This document shows positions 14,852 to 22,886 of a stretch of DNA of 64,000 nucleotides, piece by piece. The position numbers were made by a program, and so were the translations under genes. Where the stretch lies: positions 1 to 64,000 of the forward strand of contig CALJKR010000049.1 in NCBI GenBank assembly GCA_937974555.1, in the 5' to 3' direction. This stretch comes from an uncultured Flavobacteriales bacterium (GTDB lineage Bacteria > Bacteroidota > Bacteroidia > Flavobacteriales_D > Sanyastnellaceae). Under the pieces are notes generated by a model, which made no database searches, had not been told where the DNA came from, and saw only the letters and a program-made list of their open reading frames with translations. How positions within the stretch are numbered: the first letter of the stretch is position 1; every line of letters starts with the position of its first letter.

Positions 14852-15739
14852 ATGAAAATTACACACCTTCTGTGGGTAGCTGTTATGTGCTTCCCTATTC
14901 TCTCTTTTTCACAATCTATACCTAACAATGGATTCGAAACTTGGAATAATCCTAATGGGTATAATGTTCCAGATGGCTGGACTACATTTAATGATTTGAC
15001 AAGCTCGATGTCTGTCTATACATGCACGAAGGGCACTCCAGGTTCTCCAGGTACCTCATACATTAAACTCGTATCAAAGAATGTATCAGGTATGGGAGTC
15101 GTTCCTGGTGTTGCAATTTCAGGGGGCGCTAATATGAGTACATCCAATCCAGCCGCGGGCTTTTCTTGTTCTGTTAAACCTACGGCACTTACCGGTAAAT
15201 GGCAATATATGGGAGGCACTAAAGCGGATATTGGTTTTATTTCTGTTGTATTCACCTTGTGGGATTCCGGAATGGGAATGCGCGACACGGTTGGAACTGG
15301 CTATGTAGCACTTAATGGAATGGCTATGAGCTGGGCAAATTTCAGTATACCAATCAGCTATTCTTCTGCCATGATGCCCGATTCTTGCACTATCGTACTG
15401 TCTGCGAGTGGTTCCAATCCAGTTGCCAATAGCTATTTGTACGTGGATAATTTGGGATTCACTGGAGTAACAACTTCAATCGACGAAATATCAGATTTCA
15501 CATTTGAAAGTTTTCCGAATCCCTTTCAAAATAGTATCACAGTAAAAATCCCGGATGCTTTTTCGAATATGAAATTGGAAATTTCAATTCTAAACGAAGT
15601 AGGCCAAGTAGTAAAATATCAGAGTTTGACATCGAATGGTCAAATGCAAATTGTAACATCTGATCTCACAAAGGGAATCTACATTTTGAACATAAAATCG
15701 GGTTCTCATAGTTTCCAACAAAAACTAATAAAGTCATGA
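14852..15739 (+). CDS. Secreted T9SS protein with PCMD-like beta-sandwich
   Basis: This 295-residue protein has a signal peptide (LLWVAVMCFPILSFSQ), then a segment beginning NNGFETWNNPNGYNVPDGWT. That N-terminus is like those of PCMD/galactose-binding-like surface proteins. The last ~75 residues are a type IX secretion sorting domain (FESFPNPFQNSITV, LTKGIYILNIKS, QQKLIKS). The middle is Met- and Gly-rich (GMGVVPGVAISGGANMS, GMGMRD). The stop overlaps the start of the multicopper oxidase (ATGA), so the two are co-translated and may form a surface pair. Specific role unknown. Confidence 0.7.
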   Translation: MKITHLLWVAVMCFPILSFSQSIPNNGFETWNNPNGYNVPDGWTTFNDLTSSMSVYTCTKGTPGSPGTSYIKLVSKNVSGMGVVPGVAISGGANMSTSNPAAGFSCSVKPTALTGKWQYMGGTKADIGFISVVFTLWDSGMGMRDTVGTGYVALNGMAMSWANFSIPISYSSAMMPDSCTIVLSASGSNPVANSYLYVDNLGFTGVTTSIDEISDFTFESFPNPFQNSITVKIPDAFSNMKLEISILNEVGQVVKYQSLTSNGQMQIVTSDLTKGIYILNIKSGSHSFQQKLIKS

Positions 15740-17442
15740 GATTCCTATTATTTCTACTAGTCATAACTTGCCAGTTAAGCAGTTATGGACAAACTCAAAA
15801 TTGGATCGCCATTCCAGAATTGTTAAGCGGATCAACAATTGACTTAGATTATCATGAAGATTCCGTCCAGTTCTTTCCCGGTTTAAAGACGCATACACTT
15901 GGTTTTAATCAATACGCTTATTTAGGCCCAACGTTAGTTCTTAATAAAGGAGAAGACGTCACCATTAATGTACACAACAACATGAACGATACCACCAATC
16001 TTCATTGGCACGGACTCCATGTAAGTGCAATCAATGATGGAGGGCCTCATACAATGGTAATGAATGGTGAAACATGGTCACCCAACTTTACTATACTTAA
16101 TGATGCAGCTACTTATTGGTATCATCCGCACTTTCATGGCAAAACCGGTAAGCATGTACTTCGTGGCGCAGCTGGCTTCATCATCGTAAGAGATGATGCG
16201 GAGGCTCTTCTTGAATTGCCCAGAACTTACGGGATAGATGATTTTCCAATTGTAGTTCAATCAATACAATATGATTCACTCAATCAACCTATGCCCCTCG
16301 GAATGCAGGATAGTACCATTTTTGTAAATGGGAGTCGCGCAAACTACGGATATGAGGCTAACTTGAATGTGCCCGCACAAATGGTAAGACTGAGATTGCT
16401 TAATGGCTCAGGGGAACGAACATTTAATTTCGGGTTTACTAATAATATGTCATTCAAGATTATTGGATCTGATGACGGCCTATTAAACGCACCTGTAAAT
16501 GCAACGAGGGTTAGAGTTGCCCCAGGTGAACGTTATGAAGTAATTCTGGATTTGAGTTCTATGCAAAATGAGACGTTTGCGCTAATGTCCTATGCTTCTG
16601 AACTGCCAACTGGCGTCCAAGGAGGTCCGACAATGGAAATGGGATCAGGTCCACCAATGGATAGCCCAATTAACGGTATTGATTTCAATTTACTTCATTT
16701 TCACGTCACCGCACCCACTCTAAACCCGGTATTAGGGATGCCGACGAGTTTGAATACGATTGTTCCACTACAGGAAGCTTCCGCGAACATAACTCGACCG
16801 ATAACGATGTCTGCTCCTAGTATGATGTCAATGGATGGACCTTTTACCTTCAATAATTTGTCATTCGACATGGATGTCATCAATTATCACATTCCGTTGA
16901 ACAACATTGAAATTTGGCAAGTTTCGAATCAAACGATGGTTGCACATCCATTCCATATTCATGATGTACCTTTTTATATTTTGGATAGAGATGGTAACCT
17001 TCCTCCAATGCACGAAAGGGGTAAAAAGGACGTTGTTCTAATTCAGTCAATGGAAACTGTTCGCTTTATAACCAAATTTGAAACTTTTGCAGATTCACTG
17101 ACCCCCTATGTATACCACTGCCACATCTTGATGCATGAGGATGCAGGAATGATGGGACAATTTGTGGTTATGCCTGATGCAACGAATTCCGTGGAAGAGA
17201 GCAATTCATCAACTTCGTGGGGAATATTTCCTAATCCGACAAGTGAAATTTTGAATTTGAAACTCCCTGCTGATTGCAAGTTGGTGAACTTCCAGATACT
17301 GGATGCGAGCGGCAGAATTGTTTATACCAATTCTAATGTGACTGCATCTCAATTCGATATATCTCAACTTTCCAAAGGTCTCTACTATGTGCAAATCACC
17401 ACTAGCTCATTTCAGTCCACGAAAAAACTTGTTGTACAATGA
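15736..17442 (+). CDS. Multicopper oxidase with T9SS sorting domain (surface-exposed)
   Basis: Copper-containing oxidase of 568 residues. All four copper clusters are visible: HWHGLHV (His90), WYHPHFHG (about 128-135), HPFHIHD (His404) and YHCHILMHEDAGMM (His461 onward), the last with the HCH of the type 1/type 3 sites and an axial Met. A signal peptide precedes the first cupredoxin domain. The last ~75 residues form a T9SS domain (GIFPNPTSEILNL, LSKGLYYVQITT, KKLVVQ), so export to the cell surface or medium is expected, unlike ordinary periplasmic CueO/CopA. It is flanked by ATGA overlaps on both sides. Likely a cuprous-ion or metal oxidase; the substrate is inference. Confidence 0.92.
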   Translation: MRFLLFLLVITCQLSSYGQTQNWIAIPELLSGSTIDLDYHEDSVQFFPGLKTHTLGFNQYAYLGPTLVLNKGEDVTINVHNNMNDTTNLHWHGLHVSAINDGGPHTMVMNGETWSPNFTILNDAATYWYHPHFHGKTGKHVLRGAAGFIIVRDDAEALLELPRTYGIDDFPIVVQSIQYDSLNQPMPLGMQDSTIFVNGSRANYGYEANLNVPAQMVRLRLLNGSGERTFNFGFTNNMSFKIIGSDDGLLNAPVNATRVRVAPGERYEVILDLSSMQNETFALMSYASELPTGVQGGPTMEMGSGPPMDSPINGIDFNLLHFHVTAPTLNPVLGMPTSLNTIVPLQEASANITRPITMSAPSMMSMDGPFTFNNLSFDMDVINYHIPLNNIEIWQVSNQTMVAHPFHIHDVPFYILDRDGNLPPMHERGKKDVVLIQSMETVRFITKFETFADSLTPYVYHCHILMHEDAGMMGQFVVMPDATNSVEESNSSTSWGIFPNPTSEILNLKLPADCKLVNFQILDASGRIVYTNSNVTASQFDISQLSKGLYYVQITTSSFQSTKKLVVQ

Positions 17443-17771
17443 AATTCCTATCAATAATAACATTGGGGCTAATTCTTGCTTCATGTGAAGTGCCGATCAA
17501 CAACTCGAAAACATCTGTGAAAGAAATCTATGGCAATTGTGGTATGTGCAAAAAAACCATTGAAGAAGCAGGGAACCAAGATGGCATTTCTAGCGTGGAT
17601 TGGAATAAAGATACGAAGAAGGCTACCATCACAATTGACAGTACAAAAACTACATTCGATTCTGTGCTGAAACTAATTGCCGAAAGCGGATATGATAATG
17701 AAGCTTTTAAGGCAAATCAAGCAAGCTATGACGGCCTTCATGAATGTTGTAAGTATGAAAGAAGTAAATAA
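17439..17771 (+). CDS. HMA-domain lipoprotein (copper chaperone-like)
   Basis: This 110-residue protein has a lipobox (LGLILASCEV) and a single HMA fold: metal site YGNCGMCKKTIEEAG, strand KKATITIDSTKT, helix VLKLIAESGYDNEAF. It ends in YDGLHECCKYERSK, sharing the Y-x-x-L-x-x-CC pattern with the other two HMA proteins of the window. It closely resembles the N-terminal domain of the gene at 19299. It overlaps the T9SS oxidase by 4 bp and the next oxidase by 17 bp. Probably delivers or sequesters copper in the periplasm. Confidence 0.88.
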   Translation: MKFLSIITLGLILASCEVPINNSKTSVKEIYGNCGMCKKTIEEAGNQDGISSVDWNKDTKKATITIDSTKTTFDSVLKLIAESGYDNEAFKANQASYDGLHECCKYERSK

Positions 17772-19269
17772 TACTCACAGCAGAAAACACTTTTTGCAAA
17801 TCACTTCAGCCGGCCTTTCATATTGGCTCGTTGGAGGATTTGCCTTAAGTGCGAGTCAATTGTTACAATCTTGTAATAAGGATTCCATGATGCAAGGCCA
17901 TGATTCTGGAATGATGATGGGATCACCAGTTCTCGTAACACAGGGCGATTTCACAACACTTTTACCGCAAAGTCAACTGTACAATTCAAGCCAAGAACTG
18001 AGACCGCAGAATACTACTTGCATGATAAATGGTCAGAGTATTCATGTCCTAGGATACTTTGCTTTGAGCATGTTGGGGCCTTCATTCAATTTTCAACAAG
18101 GGGATGTGATTTCTATTCCTATTGTGAATGATCTCTTAGAAACAACCAATATTCATTGGCATGGATTGCATATTGCATCGAACGCAGATGGCTTACCAAA
18201 TGATGGTATTACAGCAGGAGCTTCTTTTATTGTATCATTTCAGATAAATCAAAGAGCCTCAATGTGCTGGTATCATCCCCATATTGATGGGCTTACAGCA
18301 AGTCAAGTATGGAGAGGGTTGGCGGGAATGTTCTTTATAAGGGATCAGGAAGAAGCAAGCTTGAACTTACCAAGTGGTGAATTCGAAATTCCATTGGTTA
18401 TTCAGGATAGAAATCTAAGTTCCTCTGTTCTAAATTATGCCCCTTCAGGAATGGATAAAATGTTCGGATTGCAAGGATCGCACATTTTGATTAATGGTGT
18501 TTTTTCTCCGTACAAAGAAGTCTCAAAATCGGCCTATAGATTGAGAGTTCTAAATGGAAGCAATTCTAGAATTTACAATATAGCCTTTGACGATAATAGA
18601 AGCTTTCAAGTAATTGGAAACGATGGTGGTCTGCTTCCTGAATCTGCTTACTTAAATTCATTTCTTCTGGCGCCAGGTGAAAGAGTCGATTTAATTGTTG
18701 ACTTCTCAACTTCCTTATTAAATAGTGAAATTCATTTAGTAAGCAAGACTTTTAGTGGTGCCGGAAATACACAAGGTGCTCAAGAATTTCAAATCTTGAA
18801 ATTTATTGTAAGTAGCGATATTGAAGCGAATAATGCAGTTACTAGCACCACAAGCAATATAGACAACTTAGTGTTTACCGGTGGCTTAACAAGAACATTT
18901 GACATATCGAATCAATCCATGAATATGTCCATGAGGCATAATATTAATGGCATTGAATACAGCCCAGAAGTTGTCAACTTCAGTGTTCAAAGTGGAATTG
19001 TTGAGAAGTGGGTTTTTGATAATTCAAACGGAGCTGAGAGTCACCCAATACATGTTCATGGCACATCATTTCAAATCGCAGAAAGAACTTCTGGTAGAAA
19101 TTCGGTAATGCCTTTTGAAATGGGATGGAAAGATACAGTCCTCATATTGCCAGGCGAGGTTGTTTCGGTGCTGATTCAATTTAGCAGTTCCAATCAAAAA
19201 TATGTTCTCCACTGTCACAATTTAGAGCATGAGGATAATGGCATGATGCTGCAATTCGAAGTTCTCTAA
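17755..19269 (+). CDS. Multicopper oxidase (second), periplasmic
   Basis: This 504-residue oxidase starts at ATG 17755 inside the end of the HMA gene. The longer upstream frame from 17677 lies wholly within that gene and is unlikely. The N-terminus (SRKHFLQITSAGLSYWLVGG) resembles a Tat-like leader but has only one Arg, and LQSCNKD could be a lipobox. A Met/His-rich patch (MMQGHDSGMMMG) follows. Copper motifs: HWHGLHIAS, WYHPHIDG, HPIHVHGTSF and LHCHNLEHEDNGMM. No T9SS domain. Its sequence differs enough from its neighbours to be a separate subtype rather than a recent duplicate. Confidence 0.9.
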   Translation: MKEVNNTHSRKHFLQITSAGLSYWLVGGFALSASQLLQSCNKDSMMQGHDSGMMMGSPVLVTQGDFTTLLPQSQLYNSSQELRPQNTTCMINGQSIHVLGYFALSMLGPSFNFQQGDVISIPIVNDLLETTNIHWHGLHIASNADGLPNDGITAGASFIVSFQINQRASMCWYHPHIDGLTASQVWRGLAGMFFIRDQEEASLNLPSGEFEIPLVIQDRNLSSSVLNYAPSGMDKMFGLQGSHILINGVFSPYKEVSKSAYRLRVLNGSNSRIYNIAFDDNRSFQVIGNDGGLLPESAYLNSFLLAPGERVDLIVDFSTSLLNSEIHLVSKTFSGAGNTQGAQEFQILKFIVSSDIEANNAVTSTTSNIDNLVFTGGLTRTFDISNQSMNMSMRHNINGIEYSPEVVNFSVQSGIVEKWVFDNSNGAESHPIHVHGTSFQIAERTSGRNSVMPFEMGWKDTVLILPGEVVSVLIQFSSSNQKYVLHCHNLEHEDNGMMLQFEVL

Positions 19270-19298
19270 ATCTAGATTGAAAATCAAAAATAAAAACA

Positions 19299-20162
19299 AT
19301 GAAAACAATCAAAATTATAATACTAGTAATGGCAATGTCCAATGTCATTGCGGGATGCAAAAGTCAACTCCACAATTCGAAAACTGAGGTTTTCAAGGTT
19401 AGTGGTGTTTGCAACAAATGTAAATCAACGATTGAAACTGCATCAAACCACAGCGGTGTTTCAATTGCAGTTTGGGATGTAGATGAACGAAGATTAACAT
19501 TGACTTATGACACAACGAAAACAAACTCAGACAAAATTCTAAAACAAATTGCCTATGCAGGGTATGACAATGAGAGATACCTTGCTCCAGATGAGGCCTA
19601 TGCCAATTTGGATGAATGTTGCCATTATGCGAGAGAATTCATTAAGCAAGTTTCGGAACCTACCAAAGTGGATCAGAATATTCAAAATACCGAAGTTGCC
19701 TCTCAAGATACCTTGATTGAAGTTGATGGAAGTGTCATATTTAGTCGTTTTTATGAGGCCTATTTCTCGTTAAAAGACGCATTAATCAATGGGAGTCCTA
19801 CTTTAGTCGCGAGCGCAGCTAAAGAACTACACGCATCCGCGGCTGAACTTGAGGGAAAGCAAAATGTACCGATTATAAAATTAGTTTGGATTCCATACAG
19901 TTCTAAAATTTTAGAAATCTCTTCCTTCATTCAAACCACGAAACAAATTGAATCACAGAGAATGAAATTCAAAGAACTAACCTCATCGGTAGCAAATATT
20001 CTTGAGAAAGCAAAACCCAATTATCCAGTTTACTTAGATCACTGCCCAATGTTTGACAATGGTAAGGGTGCGGACTGGTTGAGCAAAGAAAAGGAAATAA
20101 GGAATCCGTACTATGGAAGTATGATGATGAATTGCGGTAGTAATAAAGCCGTCATCAATTAA
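19299..20162 (+). CDS. HMA domain fused to DUF3347 (copper-binding) lipoprotein
   Basis: This 287-residue protein has a lipobox (MSNVIAGCKSQ), then an HMA domain (VSGVCNKCKSTIETA, LDECCHYARE; about residues 30-115), then a DUF3347 helical domain (FYEAYFSLKDALING, AKELHASAAELEGK) that ends in the family signature YLDHCPMFDNGKGADWLS and RNPYYGSMMMNCGS. DUF3347 proteins are associated with copper binding. Fusion to an HMA domain joins two copper-handling modules in one periplasmic lipoprotein. It lies 29 bp after the second oxidase and 8 bp before the third. Confidence 0.9.
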   Translation: MKTIKIIILVMAMSNVIAGCKSQLHNSKTEVFKVSGVCNKCKSTIETASNHSGVSIAVWDVDERRLTLTYDTTKTNSDKILKQIAYAGYDNERYLAPDEAYANLDECCHYAREFIKQVSEPTKVDQNIQNTEVASQDTLIEVDGSVIFSRFYEAYFSLKDALINGSPTLVASAAKELHASAAELEGKQNVPIIKLVWIPYSSKILEISSFIQTTKQIESQRMKFKELTSSVANILEKAKPNYPVYLDHCPMFDNGKGADWLSKEKEIRNPYYGSMMMNCGSNKAVIN

Positions 20163-20170
20163 AATTTAGT

Positions 20171-22420
20171 ATGCACATACTGTCGAAAAATGGGTCTCGA
20201 TTGAGACTTTTCAATGCATTTGTATTTCTTGTTTTTTGCAATCTGAATTACACTACGAATGCGCAAAAAACAGTTAGGTACGATCTTGTTGTGAGGGATA
20301 CTAGTGTTGCTTTCGCAGGTGTGATGAAGCAAGCCATTTCTGTGAATGGCCAAATTCCTATGCCCACATTGTATTTCACACAAGGTGATACAGCAGAAAT
20401 AGTAGTACTTAACAAACTTAAGCGAAGCACGTCGTTGCACTGGCATGGGCTCTTTCTACCCAACGAGTTTGATGGCGTTCCTAACGTCACTCAAATGCCG
20501 ATTGAACCGGATTCTATTTTCATATATCGCTTTCCAATCATTCAAAGCGGAACACATTGGTATCACAGTCACTCCGGCTTGCAGGAACAAATTGGAATGT
20601 ATGGAATGTTTATCATGTCGAAAAATGCAAACGACTCTACATACCGAGCAAACATAGATGGCATCCCCTCGATTAATTTGATTTTGAGTGAATGGACGAA
20701 TTTGAAGCCAGAAAATGTTCACCGAATGTTACATAATGCAACCGATTGGTTTGCGATAAAGAAAGGTTCTACTCAAAGCTATGCTGAAGCAATACAACAG
20801 GGTTATTTGGGAACCAAAGTTCGTAACGAATGGAAGCGCATGACCGCAATGGACGTTAGCGATGTATATTATGATAAGGTGTTTTTTAATGGCAACTCCG
20901 ATTTAGAATATAACAAATTTAAAGCTGGTGATCGAGTAAGGTTGCGTATTGCTAATGGCGGAGCTTCAAGTTACTTCTGGTTGAATTATGCAGGTGGAAA
21001 AATGACAGTCGTTGCCAACGATGGCAACGATGTTGAACCCGTCGAGGTAGATAGGCTGCTAATTGCTGTTTCTGAAACTTATGATGTAATAATCACGCTG
21101 CCTCAGGACAGTGTCTCTTATGAATTTAGAGCAACCACGGAGGATCGAACTCAGAATACATCAGTTTGGATTGGAAATGGAAAACGAAAATTAGCCAATC
21201 CATTGGATCGACTGAAATATTTCGAAGGAATGAAAATGATGAATTCTATGATGAACATGGACGGTTCATTAGACGATATGGGCATGAATATGAGTTTGAA
21301 TCAAATGGACATGAACATTGTGATGTATCCTGAGATCACTGGTCCATTAGAAAATCATAAAAATGCTACAGATACCACACAGAATTACAGAAGTAATGAA
21401 TTGAGTGACATTAAAACGTTGAATTACTCAATGCTTCGTGCGCCATATTCTACTGAACTACCGACTGATTCTACCCTTACTCTAAAATTTGAACTTTCTG
21501 GAAATATGAATCGCTATGTCTGGAGTATGAACAATAAAGTGGTCTCAGAATCAGATAAAATTCTTATTAGGAAAGGGCAAAATGTTAAAATGATAATTTA
21601 CAACGGCTCTATGATGAGGCATCCAATGCACCTGCATGGACATGACTTTAGACTATTGAATGGCCAAGGTTCTAATGCACCGCTGAAGAACATTGTTGAC
21701 ATCATGCCAATGGAAACAGATACTCTTGAGTTCAAAGCAAATATCGAAGGTGATTGGTTTTTCCATTGTCATATTCTTTATCACATGATGAGTGGAATGG
21801 GGCGAATTTTCACTTACGAGAATCAATCAAAAAATCCCAAACTTACTAATCCCAAATTAGCTAATAGAAATTTAATGTGGGAGGATAGGAAACCACATTT
21901 TATGATTCATAATGGATTTGAAACTAATGGAAACGATGGTGAGGCAATGCTAAGTTCCACAAGGTGGACCTTAAGCACTGAATGGAGATTAGGTTATCAT
22001 GCTATGCATGGATATGAAATTGAAACTCACTTAGGAAGACACTTTGGAAAAATGCAGTGGTTCATGCCCTTCATTGGATATGATTGGCGCTACAGAACCA
22101 GGGGTATTAACTTTCAAGAAGAAAATATTTTTGGACAATCTGATACAAAGGACACACGCAAGTCATTCTCATTAGGCTTTCAATATACTTTGCCGATGCT
22201 TGTGAAACTAGAAATGGAATACTTCACGAATGGAACATTTTTAGTGCAGCTTAAGCGAGAAGATATACCGATATCAAAGCGATTGCGTTCTAGTTTCATT
22301 GTAAATTCTGACAAGGAATACATGATCGGTTTGAGGTATATAATGACCAGATCCATTTCGGTATCCACACATTACGACAGCGATATGGGTTGGGGAGCAG
22401 GAATTACGGTAATGTATTGA
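20171..22420 (+). CDS. Multicopper oxidase with C-terminal outer-membrane-barrel-like domain
   Basis: This 749-residue protein has a signal peptide ending near TTNAQ, then an oxidase unit with HWHGLFLPNEFDG, HWYHSHSGLQEQ, HPMHLHGHDF and WFFHCHILYHMMSGMG. A Met-rich loop (MMNSMMNMDGSLDDMGMNM) follows the second domain. From about residue 580 the sequence changes to alternating aromatic/polar strands (WTLSTEWRLGYHAMHGYEIE, FMPFIGYDWRYRTR, KSFSLGFQYTLPMLVKLEME) and ends in AGITVMY, like a CopB-type beta barrel. It thus appears to combine CopA and CopB functions in one chain. Similar long forms occur in Bacteroidota; the barrel is inferred from strand pattern only. Confidence 0.85.
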   Translation: MHILSKNGSRLRLFNAFVFLVFCNLNYTTNAQKTVRYDLVVRDTSVAFAGVMKQAISVNGQIPMPTLYFTQGDTAEIVVLNKLKRSTSLHWHGLFLPNEFDGVPNVTQMPIEPDSIFIYRFPIIQSGTHWYHSHSGLQEQIGMYGMFIMSKNANDSTYRANIDGIPSINLILSEWTNLKPENVHRMLHNATDWFAIKKGSTQSYAEAIQQGYLGTKVRNEWKRMTAMDVSDVYYDKVFFNGNSDLEYNKFKAGDRVRLRIANGGASSYFWLNYAGGKMTVVANDGNDVEPVEVDRLLIAVSETYDVIITLPQDSVSYEFRATTEDRTQNTSVWIGNGKRKLANPLDRLKYFEGMKMMNSMMNMDGSLDDMGMNMSLNQMDMNIVMYPEITGPLENHKNATDTTQNYRSNELSDIKTLNYSMLRAPYSTELPTDSTLTLKFELSGNMNRYVWSMNNKVVSESDKILIRKGQNVKMIIYNGSMMRHPMHLHGHDFRLLNGQGSNAPLKNIVDIMPMETDTLEFKANIEGDWFFHCHILYHMMSGMGRIFTYENQSKNPKLTNPKLANRNLMWEDRKPHFMIHNGFETNGNDGEAMLSSTRWTLSTEWRLGYHAMHGYEIETHLGRHFGKMQWFMPFIGYDWRYRTRGINFQEENIFGQSDTKDTRKSFSLGFQYTLPMLVKLEMEYFTNGTFLVQLKREDIPISKRLRSSFIVNSDKEYMIGLRYIMTRSISVSTHYDSDMGWGAGITVMY

Positions 22421-22576
22421 GTAATATTTTTAAAGAATTGACATTATTCTTATCTTCGCCTCAACGCAAACTAACACGACACTTTGAATATGCGTTCCTC
22501 TTCAAAATAGTCGTGCATTTGCGTGACCCATTTACGACATCGGTAGTATAAGAAATTGACATACACGGCTTTGAGA

Positions 22577-22608
22577 GGTTAGGTTCATAATCCTCACTCT
22601 CCGCCAGA
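22577..22608 (+). other. tRNA-3'-end-like fragment (Ser-type acceptor end)
   Basis: GGTTCATAATCC resembles a T-arm and is followed by TCACTCTCCGCCA, an acceptor end with encoded CCA like that of serine tRNAs. The loop has eight bases instead of seven, and no matching 5' acceptor (GGAGAGT) or anticodon arm lies upstream. It is therefore a decayed tRNA or an att-type copy of a tRNA 3' end rather than a working gene. Its place at the end of the metal island is suggestive. Confidence 0.4.
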
Positions 22609-22622
22609 AAACATCAATGCCC
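22607..22622 (+). repeat. 16-bp inverted repeat, left arm
   Basis: CAGAAAACATCAATGC is the exact reverse complement of 22704-22719. The arms are 81 bp apart and enclose the terminator. The left arm starts inside the CCA end of the tRNA-like fragment. Confidence 0.8.
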
Positions 22623-22641
22623 CATTAGGGGCATTTTTTAT
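22618..22641 (+). terminator. Rho-independent terminator
   Basis: An 8-bp stem (AATGCCCC / GGGGCATT) with an ATTA loop is followed by a run of T. It would end transcription coming from the copper operon or from the former tRNA. Confidence 0.85.
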
Positions 22642-22703
22642 TGGTGGATGAGCCAAGTTTACTTGAGCGAATCCAATCCATGAAAAATGCAAGCACGCAG
22701 TGC

Positions 22704-22719
22704 GCATTGATGTTTTCTG
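22704..22719 (-). repeat. 16-bp inverted repeat, right arm
   Basis: GCATTGATGTTTTCTG, exact reverse complement of 22607-22622. Origin unknown: a mobile-element end or a long-range stem are both possible. Confidence 0.8.
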
Positions 22720-22886
22720 AAGCCCCACAAAAAGGGAACAGCGGAGCTAATCCCAAAGGAGAAGAATGAGAATGACAATCGGAATGAGAGAGTATCGCTG
22801 ATGATCATTTGCTCTCCACTTGCTCCGTAACAAAATATCCTCTATTCCGTATACCAGAGTTGACCCATTGTTAAGAGGTCAAGGAT

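Larger units (their letters stand above)
22421..22886. other. 466-bp gap with tRNA-like scar, inverted repeat and terminator
   Basis: No protein gene is supported. The recognisable elements are listed separately. The rest, including the purine-rich stretch at about 22730-22790, shows nothing I can name. Confidence 0.5.

Noticed and set aside
17677..17754. Upstream extension of the second multicopper oxidase
   Set aside because: It lies wholly inside the HMA gene in another frame and adds no leader; ATG 17755 gives a plausible export signal.
22520..22608. A complete tRNA gene ending in CTCTCCGCCA
   Set aside because: No matching 5' acceptor strand or anticodon arm lies upstream, and the T-loop would have eight bases; only a 3'-end-like fragment is supported.
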